DNA of 64,000 bases from Geomonas diazotrophica (GTDB lineage Bacteria; Desulfobacterota; Desulfuromonadia; Geobacterales; Geobacteraceae): positions 186,001-250,000 of the forward strand of contig NZ_JAHLMF010000004.1 in assembly GCF_018919385.1 (NCBI RefSeq). Direction: 5' to 3'. The notes below the pieces were generated by a model. It worked only from the letters and a program-made list of their open reading frames with translations, was not told the origin of the DNA and searched no databases. Below, one piece after another: positions 16,954 through 25,425 of this stretch. Both the position numbers and the translations under genes were made by a program. How positions within the stretch are numbered: the stretch's first letter is position 1; each line of letters opens with the position of its first letter.

Positions 16954-18939
16954 TCAGGGGCGCAGCCCCTCCGCCACGACCTCAGCCAGTTCTTTCACCC
17001 TCACCCCGCCCCCCTGCAGGTCCTTCAGGCCGTCCTCCATCATGGTGAGGCAGTAGGGACAGCTGACGCAGATGGTGTCCGGTTTCTGCCGCAGCGCCTC
17101 CCTCACCCGGTTCAGGTTTATCCTCTCCCCTTCCTGCTCCTCCTGCCACATCCGCCCCCCTCCCGCCCCGCAGCAGAAGGAGCGTTCCGTGTTGCGGTCG
17201 AACTCTGCGGGTGCGGCGCCGGTAACGGCCTGCAGGGCATGCCGGGGGGCGTCGTAGACGTCGTTGTGCCGCCCCAGGTAGCAGGAGTCGTGAAAGAGCA
17301 GCCGCCCCAGGTCGGAAACCTGCTTCTTCAGCTGCAACCGCCCAGCGGCGAGGAGTGCGGCTATCAGTTCCGAGTGGTGCACCACTTCCAGTTCGACGCC
17401 GTACTGGCGATAATCGTTCTTGAGTGCGGAGAAGCAGTGAGGGCACTGGGTGACGATTTTCCTCACCCCGCGCTCGGCGAAGAGGCTGACGTTATCGCGC
17501 GCGGTCCGGTCGAAGACGTACTCGTTGCCCAGACGGCGCAGGCTGTCGCCGCAGCAGCGCTCATCCTTGCCCAAGGTGCCCCAGGAGACGCCGGCGGCGT
17601 CCAGGATCGTGGCCAGGGCAACCGTCACCTGCTTCTGCCGCGCATCGAAGGCTCCCGCGCAGCCGACGTAGAGCAGGTATTCGGTCTTACCCGCTTCGAA
17701 CGGCCTGACCTCAAGGGCTGAGTGCCACTTGGTCCTCTCGGTGGGGGCGATCCCCCAGGGGTTGCTCCTCGCCTCGATGTTTTCGAAGAAGGTGGCCAAC
17801 TCCTCCGGGAAGGCGGACTTCATCTGCACCAGGTGGCGGCGCATCTTGACGATCTTGGGCATGTGCTCGATGAGCACCGGGCAGACGTTCATGCAGGCCC
17901 CGCAGGTGGTGCAGGCCCAGATGCCCGGTTCGGTAGCGCTCCCCTCCCCTGCCGCTCCGATGAGCGGCAGCGCGGGCTCCTCCCCGGCCCGCAGAGCGGC
18001 GCCGTTGGCCAGGAGGTTGGTCTTCACGGCATGGATCACGGCGCGCGGGTTGAGCGACTTTCCCGTTGCGGCAGCGGGGCAGGCCTCCTGGCAGCGGCCG
18101 CACTCGGTGCAGGAAAAGGAATCGAAGAGATCCTTCCAGGTGAACTGGTCCACCCGCCCGACGCCGAAGCTCATCCCCCTGGCGAACTCCTCGCGGGGCT
18201 GCGTGTTGGGGCGCTCCCGGCCGGCAAGGAAACAGTTGGGGATGGCGGTCAGGATGTGCATGTGCTTGCTCCGGGGGAGGTAGGCGAGAAAGGAGAGGAG
18301 CGCGAGGGCGTGCAGCCACCAGGACCAGGTCGCCAGCGCCGAGGGATCGGCCGCCAGCGCCACCGGCAGGTGTCGCGCGATGAAGGCGGAGACCGGCATG
18401 GCGGCGGGATCCTCGCTCCCCATGGCGATCCTCGCTGCGTGCAGGCCGAAGTAGGCCAGCATGAGCAGGGCGATCAGGGAGAGGATCAGGAACGCCTCCG
18501 GGCTGCGCGCCTTGACGTAGTCGCTGCTCAGGGAGGGTTCGGGGAAGAAGAGCCTGCGGGCGCAGGCGATGAGGACGCAGGCCAGGCTCAGGAGGGAGAC
18601 CAGGTCGAAGAGCAGAAGCAGGGCGTGGTGGAGCGGCGCCGGGAGCACGGCGAAGGTTGCCTGCGGCAAAAGGCCGCTCGCCAGGAACTCGGCGTTGGCG
18701 ACGGCGAGGATGATGAAGGACCAGAAGATGACGAAGTGGTTCAGGCCGAAGGGTTTGCCCAGCACCCTCTGCTGTCCGAAGGCGAGCCGGAACATCCGTA
18801 GGCAGCGCGCACCCGGCGCATCGAGGCGCTCCTCGGGACGCCCGAGGGCCACGAGGCTGAACCGCCGGCAGCAGCCGAGGACGAAGACGGAGGCGGAGAG
18901 AAGCAGGAGTACGGCGAAGAGTTTCGGGTTCGGGGACAT
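16954..18939 (-). CDS. membrane CCG-domain Fe-S oxidoreductase, ETF:quinone oxidoreductase type (copy 2)
   Basis: 661 aa. Five or so N-terminal TM helices of a heme-b (NarI/DUF3483-like) membrane domain (about 5-235), two 4Fe-4S clusters (CTECGRCQEACP and CTTCGACMNVCP, about 265-345), and two CCG domains with CCGDSLRRLGN and CCGAGGGRMW. This is the layout of the ETF:(methyl)menaquinone oxidoreductase described in anaerobic acyl-CoA oxidisers; it would pass electrons from reduced ETF to the quinone pool. It is the last gene of the array and follows a ferredoxin-fused EtfA, its likely electron donor. ATG 18939 has AAAGGA 6 bp upstream. Confidence 0.87.
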   Translation of the reverse strand: MSPNPKLFAVLLLLSASVFVLGCCRRFSLVALGRPEERLDAPGARCLRMFRLAFGQQRVLGKPFGLNHFVIFWSFIILAVANAEFLASGLLPQATFAVLPAPLHHALLLLFDLVSLLSLACVLIACARRLFFPEPSLSSDYVKARSPEAFLILSLIALLMLAYFGLHAARIAMGSEDPAAMPVSAFIARHLPVALAADPSALATWSWWLHALALLSFLAYLPRSKHMHILTAIPNCFLAGRERPNTQPREEFARGMSFGVGRVDQFTWKDLFDSFSCTECGRCQEACPAAATGKSLNPRAVIHAVKTNLLANGAALRAGEEPALPLIGAAGEGSATEPGIWACTTCGACMNVCPVLIEHMPKIVKMRRHLVQMKSAFPEELATFFENIEARSNPWGIAPTERTKWHSALEVRPFEAGKTEYLLYVGCAGAFDARQKQVTVALATILDAAGVSWGTLGKDERCCGDSLRRLGNEYVFDRTARDNVSLFAERGVRKIVTQCPHCFSALKNDYRQYGVELEVVHHSELIAALLAAGRLQLKKQVSDLGRLLFHDSCYLGRHNDVYDAPRHALQAVTGAAPAEFDRNTERSFCCGAGGGRMWQEEQEGERINLNRVREALRQKPDTICVSCPYCLTMMEDGLKDLQGGGVRVKELAEVVAEGLRP

Positions 18940-18967
18940 GGTCAATCCTTTAGATGCACAAAGGCTT

Positions 18968-19063
18968 TAACGCAAAGGCGCGGAGCCGCAGAGACGCAAG
19001 GAAAAAACTTATGAGGGGTAACCCTTTACTTCTTTGCGCCTTCGCGCCTTGGCGCCTTTGCGT
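18968..19063. repeat. inverted repeat between Fe-S oxidoreductase and EtfA genes
   Basis: 13-bp perfect arms (aacgcaaaggcgc at 18968-18980 and its complement at 19051-19063) flank about 70 bp containing further GC/A-rich partial repeats. Looks like a small dispersed intergenic element inserted inside the operon. Confidence 0.6.
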
Positions 19064-19085
19064 TGGGGCTTTTTTGTTTGGTCTT

Positions 19086-20429
19086 TTAGCCGTTGCTGCA
19101 GACGGCCGTTTCCGGCGCCTTCTGCTTCAGGCTCCGCAGCCGCTCGGTGAGGGCCGGGACGACTTCGAACAAATCTCCCACGATGCCGAGATGGGCGACT
19201 TCGAAGATGGGGGCCTCGGGGTCACGGTTAATGGCGATGATCACGTCGGAGTCCTGCATCCCGACCAGGTGCTGAATGGCGCCGCTGATGCCGCAGGCGA
19301 TGTAGATCTTGGGACGCACCGTCTTTCCGGTCTGCCCCACCTGCCGCTCGTGCGGCATCCACCCGGCGTCGACGGCGCTGCGCGAGGCGCCGACCACGCC
19401 GCCCAGCTCGTCAGCCAACTCCTGCAGCAGCACGAAGTTCTCCTTCCCCATCATGCCGCGCCCGCCGGAGACGATGAACTCGGCGCCGGCGACATCGACC
19501 TGGTCCTTGCTCCGGTCCGAGACAATTTCCAGCACCTTGGTGAGGATCTCTTCTTCCCGCACCTTGCTGCGCACCCTGATCACGGTGCCGCTGCTCCCGG
19601 CGACTCGCTCGGGCAGCGCCATGACGTGGGGACGGACCGTCGCCATCTGGGGCCGGAACTTGTCGCACATGATGGTGGCCATGATGTTGCCGCCGAAGGC
19701 GGGACGGGTCTGCATGAGGTTGCGGCGCTCGTCGATGCCAAGCCCGGTGCAGTCGGCGGTGAGCCCGGTGCCGACCACGGTCGCCACGGCTCCGGCCAAG
19801 TCCCGTCCCAGCCCGGTCGCTCCCATGAGCACGATCTCGGGGCGGTAGCTCTCGATCAGCCGGCAGACCGCCTTCAGGTATGCCTCGGTGCGGTAGTGCC
19901 GGAACACCGGCTCGTCGACGAGGTAGGCCTGGTCGGCCCCGTAGCAGAAGGATTCGTAACAGAGCTCCTCGACCCGCGAGCCCACCACCACGGCGGAGAG
20001 AGGCACCCCCAGGGCGTCGGCCAGCTCCCTTCCCTTCCCTATCAGCTCCCAGGAGACCCGGGCCGGCTCTCCTTCGGTCTGCTCGACGAAGACCCAGACA
20101 CCGCGATAGGCGGCGAGTCTTTCGGAAAGGGCCCGCGCCTCCGGATCGACTTCCTCCTCGCCTCCGGCGCGTTCCCCGGCCAGTTGCTCCAGGATGCGCC
20201 GCTCTCCCGCCGTGAAGACGATCTCCAGCGCCTGGGCCGGGCAGACCTTGACGCACTTCACGCAGCCTATGCAGCTCGCGGCAACGATCTCGGGCTCGCC
20301 GCCGTCGGTCATCTCGACGGCGTTGACCGGACAGGCGCTTTGGCAGCGCCCACCGCAGGCGATACACCTTCCTTCCAAAAGCCGCGCCTTCCCTCGCGGC
20401 CTCTTCGTCCCTCCCTGCGCCTCGCTCAT
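19086..20429 (-). CDS. etfA: electron transfer flavoprotein alpha subunit with N-terminal ferredoxin domain (copy 2)
   Basis: 447 aa. Residues ~20-72 hold two 4Fe-4S motifs (CIACGGRCQSACP and CIGCVKCVKVCP). The rest is EtfA: a Rossmann-like domain I and the FAD domain II with GRGMMGKENF, SRSAVDAGWMP, VGQTGKTVRPKIYIACGISGAIQH and NRDPEAPIFEVAHLGIVGDL. With EtfB it takes electrons from acyl-CoA dehydrogenases. The fused ferredoxin could carry electrons on to the Fe-S oxidoreductase encoded next, or reflect an electron-bifurcating role; the sequence alone does not decide. ATG 20429 has GGGAG 8 bp upstream. Confidence 0.92.
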   Translation of the reverse strand: MSEAQGGTKRPRGKARLLEGRCIACGGRCQSACPVNAVEMTDGGEPEIVAASCIGCVKCVKVCPAQALEIVFTAGERRILEQLAGERAGGEEEVDPEARALSERLAAYRGVWVFVEQTEGEPARVSWELIGKGRELADALGVPLSAVVVGSRVEELCYESFCYGADQAYLVDEPVFRHYRTEAYLKAVCRLIESYRPEIVLMGATGLGRDLAGAVATVVGTGLTADCTGLGIDERRNLMQTRPAFGGNIMATIMCDKFRPQMATVRPHVMALPERVAGSSGTVIRVRSKVREEEILTKVLEIVSDRSKDQVDVAGAEFIVSGGRGMMGKENFVLLQELADELGGVVGASRSAVDAGWMPHERQVGQTGKTVRPKIYIACGISGAIQHLVGMQDSDVIIAINRDPEAPIFEVAHLGIVGDLFEVVPALTERLRSLKQKAPETAVCSNG

Positions 20430-20441
20430 CACCTGGGCTCC

Positions 20442-21254
20442 CTATACGACGAGCAGATCCCTGCTCAAAAGTTTGTCGACCAGCAGGTCGGCGGCTCCTG
20501 CCGGGTCGGCGGCGCCATCGCCCACGATCTCCCCTTTCTGCCTTTCCGGGGAGAAGATGCGGCTCACCCAGGTCGGGGAGCCTTTCAGGCCGATCCCTTC
20601 CTGGTCCAGCTGCAGCTCCCGGTTGCTCCAGACCTGCACCGTCGCCTCCGCGGACTCCAGCCGCATGGGGACGGTCGGGTAGCGCGGGCGGTTCAGTTCG
20701 CGCACCACGGTGAGCAGCACCGGTAATGGTGCCTCCACGGTCTCGTGGCGCCCTTCCAGTTTGCGCCGCACCGTGATCCTCCCCAGCAGGGGATCGAGCT
20801 TCTCGATCCGGTCCACCAGGGTGAGCTGGGTGTAGCCGAGCCTGGTGGCGATACCGGGGCCCACCTGGGCCGTGTCGCCGTCGATGGTCTGCTTGCCGCA
20901 GATGACGATCCCCACTTTTTCCCGCAGGTTCAGCCTCCCGATCGCCTCGGAGAGCACCCGGCTGGTGGCCAGGGTGTCCGCCCCGCCGAAGACGCGGTCG
21001 GAGAGGAGGATGGCCTCATCCACCCCGAGGGCCAGCGCCTTCTTGAGGGTGGCCTCGGCATTTGGGGGCCCCATGGAAAGTGCCGCGACTCTGAAGCCGA
21101 AGCGGTCCTTCAGCCTGAGGGCCTCTTCCAGGGCGTGGGCGTCGTAGGGGTTGACGATGAAGGGGATCCCTTCGCGCACCAGGGTGTTGGTCACCGGGTC
21201 GATCTGTACCTGGGTTGTGTCCGGCACCTGTTTGATGCAGGCTACGACTAGCAT
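20442..21254 (-). CDS. etfB: electron transfer flavoprotein beta subunit (copy 2)
   Basis: 270 aa. Starts MLVVACIKQVPDTTQVQIDP, typical of EtfB; the ETF-beta signature region VVCGKQTIDGDTAQVGP (nucleotide-binding) is at about 118-134. It pairs with the ferredoxin-fused EtfA that begins 12 bp later. Start at ATG 21254 is preceded by GGAG 6 bp upstream; an in-frame open extension upstream to 21722 is read-through of a shadow frame. A LiuR-like operator (21266-21281) lies 11 bp upstream of the ATG, suggesting an internal promoter for this last part of the array. Confidence 0.92.
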   Translation of the reverse strand: MLVVACIKQVPDTTQVQIDPVTNTLVREGIPFIVNPYDAHALEEALRLKDRFGFRVAALSMGPPNAEATLKKALALGVDEAILLSDRVFGGADTLATSRVLSEAIGRLNLREKVGIVICGKQTIDGDTAQVGPGIATRLGYTQLTLVDRIEKLDPLLGRITVRRKLEGRHETVEAPLPVLLTVVRELNRPRYPTVPMRLESAEATVQVWSNRELQLDQEGIGLKGSPTWVSRIFSPERQKGEIVGDGAADPAGAADLLVDKLLSRDLLVV

Positions 21255-21265
21255 TGCCAGCTCCG

Positions 21266-21281
21266 TTGACGTTGACGTAAA
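21266..21281 (-). promoter_or_regulatory. LiuR-like operator, copy 1
   Basis: On the minus strand the site reads TTTACGTCAACGTCAA, fitting TTTACGTNAANGTSAA shared with three other sites in the window. It is immediately upstream of the second etfB. TTGACC 6 bp further upstream could be a -35, but a clear -10 is not seen. Confidence 0.6.
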
Positions 21282-21342
21282 ATGCAAAACCTGGTCAAAA
21301 AAATTTCTACTTGTTCTTGATCCCCGGCCGGATACGTCCACA

Positions 21343-21367
21343 TCCCCTCTCCCGGAGGGAGAGGGGA
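21343..21367. repeat. CCCCTCTCCC-type intergenic palindrome
   Basis: 11-bp perfect stem (tcccctctccc with its complement, 3-nt loop) between the CoA-transferase beta gene and etfB. It is one of a family also seen near 28397, 29636, 29727 and 34625. No T-tract, so attenuation or mRNA processing is as likely as termination. Confidence 0.6.
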
Positions 21368-21406
21368 CTAATGGAAGATCATCGCCTATGAGGAAATAGT
21401 TTTGGG

Positions 21407-22228
21407 TTACACCGGTTTTACCTTGGGAATGAAGATCTGTCCCGGATCGAGCACCTCGTGGATGAAGTGCAGCTCCTCCCTGGTGGGAGGGAGGGTCTCG
21501 CCGCTCACCCGCGTGATGTCGAGGTCGAACTGGCACATGTCCCGGATCTGCTCGGGAGAGTTGCCGGCGTGGCAGGTGTCGAGGTAGATCCGGCCGCTCT
21601 CGTCGTCGAAACGGAACACCCCGAGCGTGGAGATCACCGCCGAGGGGCCGCCGCGGTAGGCAGCGCCGTAGAGCTCGCGCCGGTGCACCGTCTCGCCTCC
21701 CGGCCACTTGCGCACCCGCCACCCGGGGCTCGTGATGTAGCTCACCTGCTCGGTGAAGCGGCGCTTCTCGTGCACCATGATGAACACGGTGCGCCTGGCG
21801 AAGGAGTTGATGTCGGGGTTGCCGCCGCTGCCGGTCAGGCGCAGTTCGGGGTTCAGGTAGTCGCCGATGCAGGTGGTGTTCACGTTGCCGTACTGGTCCA
21901 CCTCGGCCCCTCCCAGAAAGCCGAGGTCGACGTAGCCGCGCTGCGCGATGCTGAAGGCGTCGTGCAGCCCCGAGGAGCGCGAGGCGCCCATCTCGCAGCG
22001 GGCGTCGCCTACCGAGGTGGGGATCTCGGGGGGGCGGCCGTCGAGCGTCCCCGCCTCGAAGATCAGCTTGAGGTTGGGCGCATGGGTCTTCTGCGCCAGC
22101 ATGATGGCCACCATGGGGAGCCCGGTGCCGGCGAAGACGATCTCGTTGTCCTGCACCTCGCGGGAGGCGGCGCAGCAGAGGAGGTCGGCCAGCCCGTATT
22201 CTTCCGGTTTTGCGAACTCTTTGTCCAT
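21407..22228 (-). CDS. CoA-transferase beta subunit (glutaconate CoA-transferase type)
   Basis: 273 aa. Family I CoA-transferase small subunit: VFAGTGLPMVAIMLAQ, LKLIFEAGTLDGRP, GFLGGAEVDQYGNVNTT and GSGGNPDINSFA fit GctB/IpdB-type proteins. The Glu in IFEAG is a candidate for the CoA-linked catalytic glutamate of the family. With the alpha subunit it moves CoA between carboxylic acids, activating a substrate for the acyl-CoA dehydrogenases in the same operon. The start codon lies 1 nt after the alpha-subunit stop, so the two are translationally coupled. The exact acid is unknown. Confidence 0.87.
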   Translation of the reverse strand: MDKEFAKPEEYGLADLLCCAASREVQDNEIVFAGTGLPMVAIMLAQKTHAPNLKLIFEAGTLDGRPPEIPTSVGDARCEMGASRSSGLHDAFSIAQRGYVDLGFLGGAEVDQYGNVNTTCIGDYLNPELRLTGSGGNPDINSFARRTVFIMVHEKRRFTEQVSYITSPGWRVRKWPGGETVHRRELYGAAYRGGPSAVISTLGVFRFDDESGRIYLDTCHAGNSPEQIRDMCQFDLDITRVSGETLPPTREELHFIHEVLDPGQIFIPKVKPV

Positions 22229-22229
22229 G

Positions 22230-23195
22230 TCACTGCCCCCTTTTCACGCCGGTGCTGTACTTGAGCGCGGTGTTCGCCTTCAGGTTCAGCATCTTCGGCC
22301 AGCCGAGTTTTTCCAGGTAGGCCAGGTGATCCAGGCCATGGATCCACTCCTTGGCGAAGTCGTCGAAACCTTCCTGGGTCCTGGTCCCGGCGTAGAAATC
22401 CTTCAAAAACGCGCCGTCCACGTCGTAGCGGCCGAACATGCCGGTTGGGTGGGCGCCGAAGGGGACCTCGAGGATGTGATCCACCTCGAAGCTGGTGATG
22501 GTGTTCAGGTCGCTCTCGCGCCGCAGGTACTCCTCCGGGACGATCTCCTCCGCCATGACGATGGTGACGTCGGCCGCCCTGGCCACCTCGGGGTCGGAGT
22601 AGAACTGGCCGTTCACCCGCACCGTCCCCTCCTCCCCCACCTGCTGGACGCAGAGGATGGCCACGTCCACCTTGGCCGCCGGGACCAGCACCTGCGCGCC
22701 CGCGCCGTAGAAGGGGTCCTCGGTGAAGCGGTACTTGTGGCTCGGGATGCGCTTGCCGTCGCGAAGCCCCGCGTTCCCCAGCGTGTCGTAGGCGGGGTTG
22801 TGGATGTCGGTGCCGAGCGAGGTCTGGGTCACGGCGTAGGGGGCGCCCGAGGCGGCCGCGCTGAAGCGGAAGAGCATCTCGGCGTGGCTGTAATCCTCGA
22901 CCAGGATCTCCTTGTTGCCGACCTTCCTGGAGAGGTTCGCGCCGTACTTGCCGTAGAGCTCGTGGCCGACCCAGCACGACTCCCAGATGTCGACGCAACC
23001 GGCGCCGACCAGGAACTCGGTCTGCGGCCCGCCGTTCACCTCGATGAGGTGGAGCCCCTTCCTCCCCTGCCTGATCAGCTCGTAGACGAGCGCGAAGGGG
23101 CGCCGCCAGATGGTGAAGCCGGAAAAAGTCAGGCTGGAGCCGTTCTTCACGATCTCGGCCGCCTGCTGCAACGTGATCCGCTTGCCGCTACTCAT
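22230..23195 (-). CDS. CoA-transferase alpha subunit (glutaconate CoA-transferase type)
   Basis: 321 aa. Opens with LQQAAEIVKNGSSLTFSGFTIWRRP, the usual N-terminal part of GctA/IpdA-type alpha subunits, followed by QTEFLVGAGCVDIWESCWVG and KYRFTEDPFYGAG. It forms a heteromer with the beta subunit encoded 1 nt downstream. AGGAGGGACGC precedes the ATG. Placed between acyl-CoA dehydrogenase and the second ETF module, it probably charges the substrate for this branch of the pathway. Confidence 0.87.
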   Translation of the reverse strand: MSSGKRITLQQAAEIVKNGSSLTFSGFTIWRRPFALVYELIRQGRKGLHLIEVNGGPQTEFLVGAGCVDIWESCWVGHELYGKYGANLSRKVGNKEILVEDYSHAEMLFRFSAAASGAPYAVTQTSLGTDIHNPAYDTLGNAGLRDGKRIPSHKYRFTEDPFYGAGAQVLVPAAKVDVAILCVQQVGEEGTVRVNGQFYSDPEVARAADVTIVMAEEIVPEEYLRRESDLNTITSFEVDHILEVPFGAHPTGMFGRYDVDGAFLKDFYAGTRTQEGFDDFAKEWIHGLDHLAYLEKLGWPKMLNLKANTALKYSTGVKRGQ

Positions 23196-23211
23196 GCGTC
23201 CCTCCTAAAGG

Positions 23212-23288
23212 CAGATTAAGACTAAGACAGAGATTAAGTTTTGGGGTAAGCAAGGGATCTTCTTAATCTTAATCTCTGTCTCAATCTG
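23212..23288. repeat. imperfect inverted repeat in the operon
   Basis: Arms of about 27 nt (23212-23238 and 23262-23288) share the exact inverted block ACAGAGATTAAG and pair with a small offset. This fills most of the gap between the acyl-CoA dehydrogenase and CoA-transferase alpha genes and resembles a dispersed intergenic repeat. Confidence 0.6.
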
Positions 23289-23294
23289 ATTCGT

Positions 23295-24452
23295 TCAGCT
23301 GAGGTTCTTCAGAATCTCCCGTGCGATGATGAGCCGCTGGATCTCGCTGGTTCCTTCGTAGATCGAGGTGATCCTGACGTCGCGGGCGTATCGCTCGACC
23401 GGGAAGTCCGCGGTGTAGCCATACCCTCCCAGCATCTGCACCGCGTCGTAGCAGGCGCGGTTGGCAGCCTCGGTGGCAAAGAGTTTGGCCATGGACGCCT
23501 CCTTGGCGAAGGGACGGCCGCTCTCCTTGCGGAAGGCGGCGTTCATGAGCAGCAGGCGCGCCGCCTCCAGTTCGGTGTAGCTGTCGGCGATCTTCCACTG
23601 GATGGCCTGGAAGCTGCTGATCTTCTGCCCGAACTGCACCCGCTCGGCGCTGTACCTGGTCGCGTAGTCCATGGCGGCGAGGCCGACCCCAAGCGCCAGG
23701 GAGCCGATACCGATCCTCCCCCCGCCCAGCTCTGCGACGGCGATCCGGAAACCGTCGTTCAACTTCCCCATCAGCGCGTCCTTCGGGATGCGGCAGTTGT
23801 CGAAGACAAGTTCGTTGGTCGCCGAGGCGTGCTGCCCGGTCTTCTCCTCCTGCTTGCCGATCACGAGGCCCGGCGTCCCCTGCTCCACCAGGAAGCAGCT
23901 GATCCCCTTCCCTTTGGGGGCCTCCCTGTCGGTCACGGCCCAGACCACGAAGACCCCGGCGTAGGGCGCGCTGGTGATGAATATCTTGGAGCCGTTCAGC
24001 ACCCAGCTGTCACCGTCGAGGAGCGCGGTGGTGGTCATGCCGGCGGGGTCCGAACCGGCGCCGGTCTCGGTGAGGGCGAAGCTCCCTGCGGCGTAGGCAC
24101 CGGAACAGATGCGCGGGATGTACTTCTCCTTTTGCTCCTGCGATCCGATGGCCTGGATCACCTCGCAGACCATGTTGTTCACCGAGACGGTCACCGCGGT
24201 GGAGGCGCAGGCACGGGCGATCTCGGTCATGGCGACGCTGAAGGCGACCACGCCCGCCTCGGAACCGCCATACTCCCCCTGGACGTTCAGCCCCATGAAG
24301 CCAAGCTCCGCCAGCTTCTTCAGGTTGGCGAGGAACGCGGGGCGGTCCCCCTCCCGGTCCAGCTTCGCCGCGAGCGGTTCCAGCTCGGAACGGGCGAAGT
24401 TGCGGGCGGTTTCCTGTATCAGCTTCTGCTCTTCGGTCAGATCGAGAAACAT
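23295..24452 (-). CDS. acyl-CoA dehydrogenase (copy 2)
   Basis: 385 aa, standard family length. FAD and substrate motifs are present: FALTETGAGSDPAGM (about 128-142), WVLNGSKIFITSAPYAGVFVVWA, and the C-terminal YGYTADFPVERYARDVRITSIYEGTSEIQRLIIAREIL. The catalytic base is expected at the Glu of IYEGTSEIQR. It introduces the 2,3-double bond in an acyl-CoA and gives electrons to ETF. GGGGAGACACCG precedes the ATG. It sits right after etfA copy 1 and right before the CoA-transferase, so its substrate may be the CoA-transferase product. Confidence 0.93.
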   Translation of the reverse strand: MFLDLTEEQKLIQETARNFARSELEPLAAKLDREGDRPAFLANLKKLAELGFMGLNVQGEYGGSEAGVVAFSVAMTEIARACASTAVTVSVNNMVCEVIQAIGSQEQKEKYIPRICSGAYAAGSFALTETGAGSDPAGMTTTALLDGDSWVLNGSKIFITSAPYAGVFVVWAVTDREAPKGKGISCFLVEQGTPGLVIGKQEEKTGQHASATNELVFDNCRIPKDALMGKLNDGFRIAVAELGGGRIGIGSLALGVGLAAMDYATRYSAERVQFGQKISSFQAIQWKIADSYTELEAARLLLMNAAFRKESGRPFAKEASMAKLFATEAANRACYDAVQMLGGYGYTADFPVERYARDVRITSIYEGTSEIQRLIIAREILKNLS

Positions 24453-24498
24453 CGGTGTCTCCCCTTGGTTACCTGCTCAGGCAGGATCGGTTACTGGT

Positions 24499-25416
24499 TC
24501 ATCTCGCGCACTTGGCGGTGAAGGCGGGGACGAACTGCATCACGTCCGCCACCACGAGGACGTCGGCGATCTCGCCGATCGGGGCGTCCTTGTCCTTGTT
24601 GATGGCAACGATGAAGTCGGCCTTCTTCATACCCGCCAGGTGCTGGATGGCGCCGCTGATGCCGCAGGCGACGTAGAGCTTGGGGCTCACCGTCTGCCCG
24701 GTGGTTCCCACCTGGTGGCTGTGATCGACCCAGCCGGCGTCGACCACCGGGCGGCTCGCGCCGAGTTCGCCCCCGAGGGCACTGGCCAGGGCGGCGATGA
24801 CCGGGACGTTGTCCTTCTTGCCCACGCCACGGCCGGCGCTCACGATGACCTCGGCCTTACTGAGGTCGACCCCCTTCTGTTCGGCGGCCTCGTAGCCCAC
24901 GAACTCGATGGCGGAGGCGGTCCCCGACAGCTCCAGCCGTTCCGGCTGCGGCGTACCCTGCGGCTCGCCGGACGGGGTGAAGGCACCCGCCTGGATGGTG
25001 AGGACGCAGCGGCCGCTTTTGGGCGTCACGGTCCGGCGCAGCTTCGCGTTGCAGGCATTCACCTCGTAGGCACCCTCGTTGAGCGCCACAATCTCGGAGA
25101 CTTGGCCCGCCTTTAAAGCGACGGCGACGCGCGGGGCGAGGTCCCAGCCGTAGGAGGAATGGACGAAGACGATGCAGTCCGGGTTTTCCTTCTCGACGGC
25201 CTGCAGCACCAGTTGCTTGTGCTGGTCGGGGTTGTACTCGCCGTATTTGGCGGCATCGGCCAGGTAAAGCGTGCCGTCATATTTCGGGAGTTCGCTATCG
25301 CTCCCCACCAGCAGCATCACGCTGTCGGCGCCGAGGCGGTCGGCGAAGGCCTTGAGTTCGTAGGTGGTGTCGAGGAGCTTCCCCTGGCGGTATTCCCCTA
25401 TCAGTAACGCTTTCAT
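24499..25416 (-). CDS. etfA: electron transfer flavoprotein alpha subunit (copy 1)
   Basis: 305 aa, normal EtfA length, without a ferredoxin extension. FAD domain signatures: VSAGRGVGKKDN, GASRPVVDAGWVDHSHQVGTTGQTV (shortened in parts), YVACGISGAIQHLAGM and NKDKDAPIGEIADVLVVAD. It binds FAD and, with the EtfB encoded 9 bp upstream, accepts electrons from the acyl-CoA dehydrogenases. AGGAGGAGACC precedes the ATG. Confidence 0.94.
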   Translation of the reverse strand: MKALLIGEYRQGKLLDTTYELKAFADRLGADSVMLLVGSDSELPKYDGTLYLADAAKYGEYNPDQHKQLVLQAVEKENPDCIVFVHSSYGWDLAPRVAVALKAGQVSEIVALNEGAYEVNACNAKLRRTVTPKSGRCVLTIQAGAFTPSGEPQGTPQPERLELSGTASAIEFVGYEAAEQKGVDLSKAEVIVSAGRGVGKKDNVPVIAALASALGGELGASRPVVDAGWVDHSHQVGTTGQTVSPKLYVACGISGAIQHLAGMKKADFIVAINKDKDAPIGEIADVLVVADVMQFVPAFTAKCAR

Positions 25417-25425
25417 GGTCTCCTC

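Noticed and set aside
18954-20726. 590-aa plus-strand ORF opposite etfA
   Set aside because: Antisense shadow of the ferredoxin-EtfA gene with His/Gly/Leu-rich composition and no motif.
21255-21722. Upstream extension of the second EtfB
   Set aside because: The added residues come from the CoA-transferase gene in another frame, and the operator and ribosome-binding site lie just before ATG 21254.
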